Below, in pieces: positions 8,609 to 16,400 of a DNA stretch of 64,000 nt. Both the position numbers and the translations under genes were made by a program. The stretch comes from Candidatus Woesearchaeota archaeon (GTDB taxonomy: Archaea; Nanobdellota; Nanobdellia; Woesearchaeales; JACPJR01). How positions within the stretch are numbered: position 1 is the stretch's first letter; every line of letters begins with the position of its first letter. The DNA is taken from contig JACPJR010000014.1 in assembly GCA_016187565.1 (NCBI GenBank), positions 1 through 64,000 of the forward strand, given 5' to 3'. The notes beneath the pieces are model-generated. The model worked only from the letters and a program-made list of their open reading frames with translations, made no database searches and was not told the origin of the DNA.

Positions 8609-9488
8609 GAATGATGGTATGAACAACCAGAGTAAACCTACGCTGATGTACAACAAGCGTGGCGTTCTTTTTACGGTCATTACTCTTTTCTTGTTTTCTA
8701 CTATTTTTTGGTTGGCAAAGGCGTCTTTGGACCGTTACAAGACATTGGAAAGTGATAGTATTGCCTTTCAAGGAGTTTCAGAAATGTTGTATTTTGAAGA
8801 TGATCTCGTTAGTAATCTCTATCCTGATCTCTTGGGAACTCATGTCATTAATCTTAGCCGAGAAGATACCTTTCGGGTAAGCCTCCAACAGTATGACTTG
8901 TCGCCAAACATTAATCACACCGCATTGCTGCAAAATTACACTGCCTTTGTACAGACATCCTATGCGCAATTAAATAATCTTAATATAACGCTTTCTGGAT
9001 TAACACCTGCATTTACGCTGCTACCCTTTGGAGCAGCTTATGAACTCAATGGCGGTACACTTTTACTTTCTCATCAAAACATCTCTCCATTGAACAATAT
9101 TACCCTTGCTCTTCAGGTTGATACCCCTTATTATGTTGCCGTTAATAGTTCCCCTTCCAGTGACGGGGGTGTTGGTTTCCATGTTACCATTACCTCTCCG
9201 AAAGGAAGTTATGTCACAACCCCCCTCTTGGATCCAAGCATTGTCCATAATCCGATTACCGTGAATTTTACCAATGGAGCAGGCATCCAAATCTTCTTTG
9301 GTCCTTACAATGGCCAAAATGGTACAGTCCGTATCATTGCAACAGATCTCCAGGCAAATATTACTCAGTTCGATCTCGATTATGATCTGCCTATGGAGAA
9401 GGTTTATATCCTCAGCGGCAATATGACGTTGCAACGAGTTGGACAAAACGTTAGTAAACATTCTTCCATTATCGTAGCACAGGAATAG
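8601..9488 (+). CDS. single-pass membrane protein with glycosylation-rich extracellular domain
   Basis: 295 aa. A short polar N-terminus, one hydrophobic helix (about 22-42: GVLFTVITLFLFSTIFWLAK), then a beta-rich ectodomain with about 13 N-x-S/T sites. ATG 8601 overlaps the previous stop by 8 nt; ATG 8619 is possible. The reading frame is open further upstream, but only as an overlap with the preceding gene. It closes the putative pilus/surface operon and may be its largest anchoring subunit. Family not recognised. Confidence 0.6.
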   Translation: MSKNDGMNNQSKPTLMYNKRGVLFTVITLFLFSTIFWLAKASLDRYKTLESDSIAFQGVSEMLYFEDDLVSNLYPDLLGTHVINLSREDTFRVSLQQYDLSPNINHTALLQNYTAFVQTSYAQLNNLNITLSGLTPAFTLLPFGAAYELNGGTLLLSHQNISPLNNITLALQVDTPYYVAVNSSPSSDGGVGFHVTITSPKGSYVTTPLLDPSIVHNPITVNFTNGAGIQIFFGPYNGQNGTVRIIATDLQANITQFDLDYDLPMEKVYILSGNMTLQRVGQNVSKHSSIIVAQE

Positions 9489-9551
9489 CTCTCCAAAAGA
9501 GTAAAATACTTATAGGAGGAGGTCTGATATATAAATAACTGAGGCACAGCA

Positions 9552-9923
9552 ATGGAAAAGAGGACGCAGGTGCTGTTTCGGCACTTCTTGGGTGCAATGG
9601 TAGCGCTCTTTTTAGTTCTCTTCGTCTATCTCAAAGTTAGGTATAATGATGCGTCGAGCTCATTTATCCTTGTTCTTATCCTTTCTTCTGCATTTCTTAT
9701 GCTCGGTCTTTTATTGTTCCATCTCCGCTATCAGTACTATGTCGGAATGACCTTTATGGTCTTTGGTATTATCTTGGTGAGCAATACGCTTTTATTCAGC
9801 ATCATCTCTCGTAGCTTTGATCTCTTTATGGCTGCAGAGCTTACTATTGGCATATTACTTCTTGTCGATGGAAGAAATCTTTCCGCAGGGAATCCTTGCG
9901 TCTTTAGTATCCAATGTCTATAA
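9552..9923 (+). CDS. small four-helix membrane protein
   Basis: 123 aa with four hydrophobic segments (about 13-27, 37-55, 63-82, 90-105) and short loops. A TATA element at 9528-9536 close to the ATG suggests its own short-leader mRNA. No family motif is recognised. It lies just after the surface operon and converges with the gene at 10171. Confidence 0.55.
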   Translation: MEKRTQVLFRHFLGAMVALFLVLFVYLKVRYNDASSSFILVLILSSAFLMLGLLLFHLRYQYYVGMTFMVFGIILVSNTLLFSIISRSFDLFMAAELTIGILLLVDGRNLSAGNPCVFSIQCL

Positions 9924-9971
9924 ATATGCTCCTTAAATCAGTCTGAGTATGACTTTTTTGCCTTTTTAAGC

Positions 9972-10130
9972 CTTATGAATTTAGAGTCTAGATCCACCCT
10001 TCATAAGCTATTAATAAATGGGTGCGCTTATTCTTTTGAGAAAGCACACACCAACCCCCACATTACGGTGATGCTGGCTTCATGGTTTTAGCCGCCTCTT
10101 TTTCCATGGAGCCAGTTGCTTTCTTTTTAT
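9972..10130. other. non-coding interval with two hairpins between convergent genes
   Basis: A perfect 8-bp inverted repeat (9972-9979 with 10000-10007) is followed by a 12-bp stem with one G-T wobble (10074-10085 with 10104-10115) and an 18-nt loop. The second stem is followed by T-rich sequence on the + strand. In this convergent position they most simply act as termination or mRNA 3'-end structures. A TATA-like TTAATAAAT at about 10010 leaves open a small transcript covering the second hairpin. Confidence 0.4.
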
Positions 10131-10170
10131 CTTTTCTCGCTTACTGTCTTTGATAGTCCATTTTGGTTAA

Positions 10171-10758
10171 TCAGTTGCGAAAGTACTGTGCTAACATTTT
10201 AACTTCTGCGTTTGGTACCTTTCTTAGAGATACGCTTATTGGTCGAAAAATGACCATAGTCCCCCCAGTTATTCCTACACACAACCTATTTTTTAGATGA
10301 TTCCAAGCCACACTTGATCTTTTGCAATAGTCTTCATAACTTCTCCACGGTCTTAAGAATCTATCCCCAGGAATATAGGGGATTAACATATATTCCTTTC
10401 TTCCATCTGTTCGAATTACTACGTTTGGTGAACTGATTTCTACCTCTGGACCAAAGAATTCTCTTAATTCACCACCAGGATCTCTTTTATCTCTTGTTAA
10501 CTCGTAGCTTAATCCCACTTTCGGATTATAATCCCCAGATATTCTTAAAATATCATAGTATCCATTATATCTACTAATGTGATGAGTCCATGCAATAGTA
10601 ACTTCTTTTCCATCCATAATCTCCGCATATGCGCTCAGGAGACGATCTTTTTGGGCACGTCTAACTATTTTTTCGGTATTCATTGATGCATATGGTGTAG
10701 ATTCTGAGGTTACCTCCTGCAGTAAATCGTCAATAGTTGTTATGGTTACTGTTTTCAT
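10171..10758 (-). CDS. hypothetical protein, divergent partner of a TrmB-like regulator
   Basis: A 195-aa soluble protein with no recognised family. The composition is that of an alpha/beta domain with several aromatic residues (HHISRYNGYYDILRISGDYNP). There is no signal peptide or membrane segment. Its start has an AGAGGA site and a leader of about 30 nt from the TATA box at 10807-10817. It shares a palindromic control region with the TrmB-like gene, so it is probably that regulator's target. Confidence 0.6.
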   Translation of the reverse strand: MKTVTITTIDDLLQEVTSESTPYASMNTEKIVRRAQKDRLLSAYAEIMDGKEVTIAWTHHISRYNGYYDILRISGDYNPKVGLSYELTRDKRDPGGELREFFGPEVEISSPNVVIRTDGRKEYMLIPYIPGDRFLRPWRSYEDYCKRSSVAWNHLKNRLCVGITGGTMVIFRPISVSLRKVPNAEVKMLAQYFRN

Positions 10759-10806
10759 TTTTTCCTCTTGCCTTGTTTATTACTCTTTAGTAGTTTGTCA
10801 TTTGTT

Positions 10807-10855
10807 TTTATATATTTCCATCCCCTATAGGGGTGGAAATGGTAACATTTATAAA
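10807..10855. promoter_or_regulatory. divergent promoter with shared palindromic operator
   Basis: A minus-strand TATA box (10807-10817) and a plus-strand TATA box (10848-10855) flank an inverted repeat at 10815-10839. The repeat has TTTCCA and CCCC arms around a central TATA, with GGGG and TGGAAA opposite and one extra T (10821) in the left arm. The 12-bp core CCCCTATAGGGG is a perfect palindrome. The layout allows one dimer to control both promoters; the TrmB-like protein encoded alongside is the obvious candidate. Confidence 0.7.
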
Positions 10856-10877
10856 TAATCTCATCTCTGTCAACGAT

Positions 10878-11630
10878 ATGGAAAATCTACTTGAAAAGAT
10901 AGGGTTAACACAAAATGAGACTAAAGTCTACTTAGCACTTAATGAATTAGGTACAACAACGATCGGACCGATTGTAGATCGTGCTGGGATTACAAATTCA
11001 AAGATTTACATAACATTAGAAAAATTAATTCAGAAAGGCCTCGTAGCCCACCTTTTAATAAATCATGTTAAGCACTACAAAGCCTCTCCACCAGAGCGGC
11101 TATTGGATTTTTTAGAGGAAAAAAAGAAGAAAATAAGTACGCAGGAGTTGGAGATAAAAAACATCATCCCCCAATTATTACTCAAGCAACAGACTGGTTT
11201 AAAAGAGAGAGAGGTGGAAGTTTATGAGGGATTTAATGGAATTAAAACAGTAAGGGAGAGAATTTTGAACATTCTCAAAAAAAAGGATGAGTTATTAATT
11301 TTAGGGGCTTCTAAATTTTCTACAAGCCAGTATGAACATTATTGGGAGAATTTTCATAAAAGAAGAATTGCTCAAAACATTTCTTGTCGGTATTTAATGT
11401 ATGAAGAATTAAGAAAAACTCTTGGCAAGAAAAGAGAAACATGGAGATTAACTACAGTAAAGTACATCCAAAATCCCCCAGAAAATCCTATTCGGGTTGA
11501 TGTTTATAGTGATTATGTTGATATTGCGATAGATGCAGTATCTCCGTTCGTTATTTCGATAAAATCTAAGGACGTCAATGGTTCATTTCGAGCATATTTT
11601 GAGAGTTTATGGAAAGTATCGAGAAAGTAA
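10878..11630 (+). CDS. TrmB-family transcriptional regulator
   Basis: A 250-aa protein. Residues 1-70 form a TrmB-type winged helix (LLEKIGLTQNETKVYLALNELG, then SKIYITLEKLIQKGLV). A coiled segment (about 80-120) and a C-terminal effector-like domain (EGFNGIKTVRERIL... ELLILGAS) follow. This matches the TrmB/HTH_2 pattern of archaeal metabolic regulators. The longer ORF starts at 10833, but the TATA box at 10848-10855 lies inside that extension. ATG 10878 is therefore the leaderless start. It probably binds the palindrome between it and the gene at 10171. Confidence 0.8.
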   Translation: MENLLEKIGLTQNETKVYLALNELGTTTIGPIVDRAGITNSKIYITLEKLIQKGLVAHLLINHVKHYKASPPERLLDFLEEKKKKISTQELEIKNIIPQLLLKQQTGLKEREVEVYEGFNGIKTVRERILNILKKKDELLILGASKFSTSQYEHYWENFHKRRIAQNISCRYLMYEELRKTLGKKRETWRLTTVKYIQNPPENPIRVDVYSDYVDIAIDAVSPFVISIKSKDVNGSFRAYFESLWKVSRK

Positions 11631-11693
11631 GATGTTACTGAAATACCTGTCAGTATAAACAATCTTTATATATCTCTCTGGTTTTGACTATTT

Positions 11694-12104
11694 ATGAGCC
11701 TCAAACAAAAGGGTATTAATGCTGAGCGAGATCTCATTCATAAGTTCTGGGCATTGGGATGGGCGTGTATAAGGAGCGCAGGTTCTGGTTCGATGAGACA
11801 TCCTTCGCCTGATATTCTTGTAGGCAATGTGCTCAGAAAACTTGCTATTGAGGCTAAAGTATGCGGGAGTAACCAAAAGTATTTTGATCACGAAGAGATT
11901 GAACAGCTCAAGGAGTTTGCCACAACCTTTGGAGCTGAACCATGGGTAGCAATCAAGTTTTTAACCAAAAAAGATTGGCTTTTTCTTACACTTGAAGATC
12001 TCCAACCAACCGGAAAACATTATGTTGCTTCTCTTGAGCTTGCCGAACGGAGAGGATTACTGCTTGAGGAAGTTGTTGAGCGGTCTCAACCAGCATCATT
12101 TTGA
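11694..12104 (+). CDS. hjc: Holliday junction resolvase Hjc
   Basis: 136 aa, the usual length. The archaeal Hjc nuclease motifs are in order: KGINAERDL (conserved E), RSAGSGS, then PDILVGN...LAIEAKVC (the D and E-x-K of the PD-(D/E)xK core). The enzyme cuts four-way DNA junctions during recombinational repair. A TATA box at 11665-11673 lies about 25 nt before the ATG, giving a leaderless mRNA. Confidence 0.92.
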   Translation: MSLKQKGINAERDLIHKFWALGWACIRSAGSGSMRHPSPDILVGNVLRKLAIEAKVCGSNQKYFDHEEIEQLKEFATTFGAEPWVAIKFLTKKDWLFLTLEDLQPTGKHYVASLELAERRGLLLEEVVERSQPASF

Positions 12105-12166
12105 ATTATTAAAATACTTTAATAGCATCTTCAATATGGGCGAGATAAGATACAAAAGGCGGTTTT

Positions 12167-12556
12167 CTACGATATGTTCCTTAAGACATAGTCACCATCT
12201 TTTTCATAAAAAATTGCTCCAAAAAATGGCTCGCCCGCTTCATACAGAGGTGGTTGACTTGCTTGATTAAGAATGCCTACGAGTTCTTCAGCAGCATCTT
12301 CATTTGTTTTGCTAGGATAGGTTGCTTGGAGCATATAGTTCATGTTGTACTCTTGCTCAGCTTGTCGAGCAATACCAGTTAATATTTCATCGCCTCTTAC
12401 GTTACCCATACATTCAGTTAAAGAAAGCTCTAACTCAGATGGTGTTCCAATCCCCCCACGAATCTTTTGCAACTCATCTTCAATTTCTGTTTTTGAAGCC
12501 TTACAAGAGAAGAATCCATATGCTTTCCCAGGAGAACGTTCGTTTTCAGGTGTCAT
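12167..12556 (-). CDS. conserved-looking hypothetical protein
   Basis: A 129-aa soluble acidic protein, family unknown. It has an alternating alpha/beta look and a C-terminal strand region GAIFYEKDGDYVLRN. A minus-strand TATA box at about 12579-12589 sits close to the ATG, implying a leaderless transcript. It converges with hjc. No catalytic residues can be pointed out. Confidence 0.5.
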   Translation of the reverse strand: MTPENERSPGKAYGFFSCKASKTEIEDELQKIRGGIGTPSELELSLTECMGNVRGDEILTGIARQAEQEYNMNYMLQATYPSKTNEDAAEELVGILNQASQPPLYEAGEPFFGAIFYEKDGDYVLRNIS

Positions 12557-12644
12557 CCTAATTACGGTGTATTAACAAGTATATAAACCTTCCGTTTTGT
12601 AACTACTATGTTGGGACTAAACTTGGAGGGGGGAACCTATTTTT

Positions 12645-13391
12645 TCATTCTTCTTTCTGGCCATACATCAAATTAACCATGAGAGCTAAATATATATCTC
12701 GTGATTCTCCTTTTCCTTTCACCCTGCGGACAGCTCCAACAACAGCCTTTGCTGGAAGTTTTTGCTCTTCGAGCTTCAGCGTATTCCCTAGAGCGAGCGC
12801 TCTCAGAAAACGGCGAAAATAAGGCCAAGGCTTTGGTTGATTATATGCTCCAATTGCCTCTTCAAATGCAGCTGCTGCTACAATCGCACTTTCGAGATTG
12901 GTGTTTCCTTCTGCAAGTTCTTTTTCTAAATGTCTGTGGGCTCTAATAAGGTCTATTACCTGCGTTGTCAAGATTCTATGGGGAAACTGTCGTGCTCCTT
13001 CATTGTAGCCATATGCCTCTGCAGTAGTATGTTCTCCAATGGTTTCATCCATCAGATGATCGTAGAAGCTGCCCCTCATTTCTGGTGCAAAGAGTAGCCC
13101 TTCCTGGTTGAGGACATACATAACAGCATTATAAAAAAAGTCTCCCTCATGTTGCCGGGGTGTGGCATAAAATCTATGGATTGTTTTTCCCAACATCGTT
13201 TCTGGCATATAGCCATAGCTAACTTGTTGGAGGAGCTCGAGAGGTTTGTGTTGGAAGGTAAATACCGGCTCATGAGGGGTAATACCTAACTCTTGTTCTG
13301 CTTTTGCAATGCACTCTCGTAGTAGTTGTTCACTGGTATCAATGACCTTTCCCCGGGCATAAGGACTCTCCTGGTGTTTAAATCGTGACAT
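12645..13391 (-). CDS. hypothetical helical protein
   Basis: A 248-aa soluble, predominantly helical protein not assigned to a family. It has an N-terminal basic region and conserved-looking His/Glu clusters (HEPVFTFQHKP, IGEHTTAEAYGYNEGA), and no signal peptide. Its TATA box (13418-13425) is about 30 nt from the ATG. It is divergently transcribed from srp54. Confidence 0.55.
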   Translation of the reverse strand: MSRFKHQESPYARGKVIDTSEQLLRECIAKAEQELGITPHEPVFTFQHKPLELLQQVSYGYMPETMLGKTIHRFYATPRQHEGDFFYNAVMYVLNQEGLLFAPEMRGSFYDHLMDETIGEHTTAEAYGYNEGARQFPHRILTTQVIDLIRAHRHLEKELAEGNTNLESAIVAAAAFEEAIGAYNQPKPWPYFRRFLRALALGNTLKLEEQKLPAKAVVGAVRRVKGKGESRDIYLALMVNLMYGQKEE

Positions 13392-13417
13392 GTTGGGGCA
13401 AGAAAATAGGCTCTGCT

Positions 13418-13446
13418 TATAAAATTGAGTGGGTATCTTTATAAAT
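13418..13446. promoter_or_regulatory. back-to-back TATA boxes of the 12645 gene and srp54
   Basis: TTATAAAA (13418-13425) serves the minus-strand gene starting at 13391. TTTATAAAT (13438-13446) lies about 27 nt before the srp54 ATG at 13469. Both predict nearly leaderless mRNAs. Confidence 0.65.
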
Positions 13447-13468
13447 CATCTCTTCTTTCTCATCTAAA

Positions 13469-14839
13469 ATGGTCCTTGACAGCTTAAGCAGTTCACTAAA
13501 AACAACCCTGAAAAAGATTGCCAATGCGCTTTTTGTTGATGAAAAGCTCGTGAATGAGCTGATTAAAGATATCCAACGAGCCTTGCTCCAATCTGACGTT
13601 AATGTTCAGCTAGTTTTTGATCTCTCCAAAAAGATCAAGCAACGGGCATTAGAAGAAAAACATCCTCCAGGATTGTCAAAAAAGGAATACCTCATCAAGA
13701 TAGTTTATGAAGAATTAGTAATTTTCCTTGGAAAAGAAGGCTCAAAAATTGAAATAAAGCAAAAACCTTATTTTATTATGTTAATGGGGCTTTTTGGATC
13801 GGGAAAAACAACAACAACAGGTAAATTAGCCAAATATTTTATGAAAAGGGGTTATAAGGTTGCTTTAGTTGGTTTAGATATCCACAGACCTGCTGCTCTT
13901 GATCAACTCGAGCAGATTGGTAATCAAGTAAATGCTCCAGTTTTTATCGACCGCAAGCTAAAGGATCCTGTTTTAATTTGGCGTACCTATGCTCCATCAC
14001 TGGAAAAATATGACCTTGTTTTAATTGACACCGCAGGCCGAGATGCTCTTTCTGCCGATCTTATCGAAGAAATTGAAGCCCTACAGGCAGTTATCCAGCC
14101 TCACGAAAATATTTTGGTCTTAAGTGCAGATATTGGTCAGGCAGCCCAAAAACAGGCACAACAATTTCATGCCTCTTGCGGCATTACTGGCGTTATTATC
14201 ACGAAAATGGATGGCACGGCAAAAGGAGGGGGAGCCTTAACCGCTTGTGCGGTAACCGGGGCGCCAGTAACATTCATCGGGGTCGGAGAAAAACTTGATG
14301 ACCTTGAAGAGTTCCGTCCCGAAGGCTTTGTTTCCCGACTTCTTGGTATGGGAGACTTAGAAGCATTACTTGAAAAGGCACAAGAAGTTATGGATGAGGA
14401 AGAAGCAAAGGATTTGGGTAAAAAATTCCTCAAGGGGCAGTTCAATCTTCTTGATTTGTACGAGCAGATGGCTGCTATGAAACAGATGGGTCCGCTCTCC
14501 AAGGTCCTTGAGATGGTTCCTGGCTTTGGTCAGCTTCAGTTACCTAAGGATATGCTCCAAGTGCAGGAGGGAAAACTGGAGAAATGGCGTTACCTCATGG
14601 ATTCTTGTACAAAAGAGGAACTCGAAGATCCGGAAATAATAAGTACCGGAAGGGTTGAACGTATTGCTCAAGGTTCAGGAACCTCTCCCAGTGAAGTACG
14701 AGAACTCTTAAAGCAGTACAAACAAAGCAAGAAAATGGTCAAAATGCTCGGCGGTTCATCAGGGTCACCAAAGGAGATGGAAAAAATGATGAAAAAACTC
14801 CAGAAAGGTACCCCTCAGGTACGGTATTCTTCGAGGTAA
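13469..14839 (+). CDS. srp54: signal recognition particle protein SRP54
   Basis: 456 aa with the full SRP54 layout: N domain (1-95), GTPase domain with P-loop GLFGSGKTTT (107-116), DTAGR and TKMDGTAKGG, then a Met-rich M domain (about 300-456) with GDLEALLEKAQE and GTSPSEVRELLKQY. It binds 7S RNA and signal sequences and delivers ribosomes to the membrane. The G1 motif has Phe where most family members have Gln (G-x-Q-G). The mRNA appears leaderless. Confidence 0.95.
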   Translation: MVLDSLSSSLKTTLKKIANALFVDEKLVNELIKDIQRALLQSDVNVQLVFDLSKKIKQRALEEKHPPGLSKKEYLIKIVYEELVIFLGKEGSKIEIKQKPYFIMLMGLFGSGKTTTTGKLAKYFMKRGYKVALVGLDIHRPAALDQLEQIGNQVNAPVFIDRKLKDPVLIWRTYAPSLEKYDLVLIDTAGRDALSADLIEEIEALQAVIQPHENILVLSADIGQAAQKQAQQFHASCGITGVIITKMDGTAKGGGALTACAVTGAPVTFIGVGEKLDDLEEFRPEGFVSRLLGMGDLEALLEKAQEVMDEEEAKDLGKKFLKGQFNLLDLYEQMAAMKQMGPLSKVLEMVPGFGQLQLPKDMLQVQEGKLEKWRYLMDSCTKEELEDPEIISTGRVERIAQGSGTSPSEVRELLKQYKQSKKMVKMLGGSSGSPKEMEKMMKKLQKGTPQVRYSSR

Positions 14840-14905
14840 TGCAGAAAATTAAAAAGATAACTTTATAAATCTCACCATAATTCCCTTCTTACCTCTTAAA
14901 ATAAT

Positions 14906-15010
14906 GGGGCTATAGGGTAGCCTGGCTTATCCTTTCTGGTTTGGGACCAGACGACCCCGGTTCAAAACAGCCTTACCGTCGGTAAGACTGAGAATGTCCG
15001 GGTAGCCCCA
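14906..15010 (+). tRNA. tRNA-Pro (UGG) with intron in the T loop
   Basis: The acceptor stem GGGGCTA pairs with TAGCCCC; the discriminator is A and CCA is not encoded. The D stem is GGGT/ATCC. The anticodon stem TCTGG/CCAGA encloses TTTGGGA, giving anticodon TGG. The T stem CCCGG/CCGGG is interrupted after TTCAAA by 30 nt (14967-14996). Removing them restores the standard seven-base T loop TTCAAAT. All arms are otherwise canonical. Confidence 0.93.
14967..14996 (+). other. BHB intron of tRNA-Pro at position 59/60
   Basis: The exon stem CCCGG/CCGGG is followed by TTCA opposite AGAA (three pairs plus one A-A mismatch). A 5' three-base bulge AAA (14965-14967) and a 3' bulge TGT (14995-14997) flank this. 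The inner stem is CAG/CTG, continuing into a CTTACC/GGTAAG hairpin. Cutting each bulge after its second base gives exactly this 30-nt intron, as expected for the archaeal splicing endonuclease. Confidence 0.85.
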
Positions 15011-15038
15011 TTTGTTGCAGAGATTATAGACAGAGATT

Positions 15039-15065
15039 GAGGATAAAGTCCTCGTAAAATACGAG
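15039..15065 (+). promoter_or_regulatory. two mutually exclusive hairpins in the rpl37ae leader
   Basis: GAGGA (15039-15043) can pair with TCCTC (15049-15053), and CTCGTA (15051-15056) with TACGAG (15060-15065). The two stems share CTC and cannot form together. They lie between tRNA-Pro and the ribosomal protein gene. A regulatory or processing role is possible but unproven. Confidence 0.3.
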
Positions 15066-15087
15066 CAAAAGATGATGATGGTGAACC

Positions 15088-15432
15088 ATGGGGCTTGGTA
15101 AAGGATTTGGATCGGTAAAACGTTTGGGCGTTCGATATGGACGACGTATTAGAGCACGATTAGCTCAAGTTGAGTATCTTCAGAAACAAAAGCAAGCTTG
15201 TCCTTTTTGTCATAAGTATAAAGTAAGTCGCGTGGCTGCTGGTATCTATTTGTGTAATGGTTGCAAACGTAAATTTGCCGGAGGAGCCTATACTATTAAA
15301 GGCGCTATTCTTGAGTCAGCTCTTGCTGAAGGAGAAAAGACAACACCAGAGGAGCAATTACGGTTACGTGAATCTACCCCTAAGGAATCAAAAGAAGAGT
15401 CCTCGAAAGAGGAGATAACAGAAGAGGCATAA
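15088..15432 (+). CDS. rpl37ae: large-subunit ribosomal protein L37Ae (eL43)
   Basis: 114 aa. The N-terminal GFGSVKRLGVRYGRRIRARL binds rRNA. The zinc ribbon is C-P-F-C (38-41) with C-N-G-C downstream, followed by the family's FAGGAY. The C-terminus carries an extra tail of about 30 residues rich in Glu, Ser and Lys, beyond the usual length of about 85-95. GGTGA just upstream is the ribosome-binding site. First gene of the conserved rpl37ae-rpoP-pcc1-pfdB operon. Confidence 0.93.
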   Translation: MGLGKGFGSVKRLGVRYGRRIRARLAQVEYLQKQKQACPFCHKYKVSRVAAGIYLCNGCKRKFAGGAYTIKGAILESALAEGEKTTPEEQLRLRESTPKESKEESSKEEITEEA

Positions 15433-15433
15433 G

Positions 15434-15571
15434 ATGGCTGAGTATCGTTGTTTTGATTGCAATAAACAAATTGGTCCGGATTACCTACGAAAAAAAGTCC
15501 GTTGTCCTTACTGTGGAAGCAAGGTCCTTTTCAAGCCTCGCACCTCAGTCACAACGGTTAAGGCACGATGA
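15434..15571 (+). CDS. rpoP: DNA-directed RNA polymerase subunit P (Rpb12 homolog)
   Basis: A 45-aa protein too short for many gene finders: MAEYRCFDC..., then C-P-Y-C-G, ending in KPRTSVTTVKAR. Two CxxC pairs form the zinc ribbon of archaeal Rpo12, and the C-terminal KxR motif is the family signature. It starts 1 nt after the rpl37ae stop. Its own stop overlaps the pcc1 start by ATGA. Confidence 0.95.
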   Translation: MAEYRCFDCNKQIGPDYLRKKVRCPYCGSKVLFKPRTSVTTVKAR

Positions 15572-15804
15572 TCTATACGGTTGCTCTCTCTATCCTCGAT
15601 GCTCCTCCAGAGCTGAGAGATCTCTTGCGAATAGATCACCAGAAAGCCGAGCGTTCAGAAATAAAAATTCTGCAACAAAAAAAAGGTCTTTTACTTCGTA
15701 TTACTGCACAAGATGCAGTGGCACTTCGTGCCACCATGAACACAATTACCCAGCTTCTTTCAGTACATGAGAAGCTACAGCGAGTTGAAAATGGATGTAT
15801 CTAA
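15568..15804 (+). CDS. pcc1: KEOPS complex subunit Pcc1
   Basis: 78 aa with the Pcc1 pattern: an N-terminal beta strand, a helix, and the R-x-x-x-N-T-I/L-T motif (RATMNTITQLLSVHEKL) at the C-terminus. Pcc1 dimerises and recruits Kae1 for t6A modification of tRNA. It is translationally coupled to rpoP and overlaps prefoldin beta by 14 nt. Kae1 itself is encoded 12 kb downstream in this window. Confidence 0.88.
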   Translation: MIYTVALSILDAPPELRDLLRIDHQKAERSEIKILQQKKGLLLRITAQDAVALRATMNTITQLLSVHEKLQRVENGCI

Positions 15805-16153
15805 AGAAACTGAGAAAAAAATTGCTCAGTTACAACTTCTTGAACAGAATCTGCAGAGTCTTTTAATGCAGAAGCAGCAGTTCCAAACCCAGGAAATGGA
15901 GATAGCATCTGCCCTTGAAGAGCTTGAGAAAACAACAAAAAGCTATAAGATTGTTGGTAATATTATGGTAGTTGTACCTCAAGAAGATTTGAAACGCGAA
16001 CTTACAACGAAGAGAGAAACAGTAACTATTCGTATTAAAAATATAGAAAAACAAGAAACAGCAGTCCGAGAAAAAGCAAAGAAACTTCAAACCGAAGTCC
16101 TCGGAAAAATGCAAGAAGAAGGTGATGCACATGCCACAGAACATAAACATTAA
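15791..16153 (+). CDS. pfdB: prefoldin beta subunit
   Basis: 120 aa. Two long heptad helices (about 5-50 and 75-115) are joined by the beta hairpin KSYKIVGNIMVVVPQEDLKRELTT, the prefoldin beta signature. It assembles with alpha subunits into the jellyfish-shaped co-chaperone. ATG 15791 is used because the upstream in-frame ATG (15767) would add a tail foreign to the family. Confidence 0.92.
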   Translation: MDVSKETEKKIAQLQLLEQNLQSLLMQKQQFQTQEMEIASALEELEKTTKSYKIVGNIMVVVPQEDLKRELTTKRETVTIRIKNIEKQETAVREKAKKLQTEVLGKMQEEGDAHATEHKH

Positions 16154-16400
16154 CCAGAAAGTTATCCATGATATCCTTCACGAACTTGCAGATTTACTCG
16201 AGGATCCAAGTGTTCCCAAAAATGTAAAGATCCATCTGCTGAAGGCGCAGAACTCCTTAAAAAGCAACACAGAGCTTTCACTTAAAATTAATCAGGCGCA
16301 ACATGAGCTTGATGAAATTGGCGATGATCCTAACCTTCAGGCATATACGAGAACACAAGTCTGGAATGTGGTTAGTTTATTAGAGAAATTGAGTGATTAA
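16131..16400 (+). CDS. UPF0147 family protein
   Basis: 89 aa. The family pattern is clear: L-x-x-L-x-x-D-P-S-V-P-K-N-V, then LDEIGDDPNLQAYTRTQVWNVVSLLEKL. These are small helical archaeal proteins of unknown function. A GGTGAT site precedes ATG 16131; the GTG at 16122 is a weaker alternative. It overlaps the prefoldin gene by 23 nt, extending the operon. Confidence 0.85.
   Translation: MPQNININQKVIHDILHELADLLEDPSVPKNVKIHLLKAQNSLKSNTELSLKINQAQHELDEIGDDPNLQAYTRTQVWNVVSLLEKLSD

Noticed and set aside
15070-15085. C/D-box small RNA suggested by GATGATGATGG
   Set aside because: No matching D box or terminal stem; the string is part of the rpl37ae ribosome-binding region.
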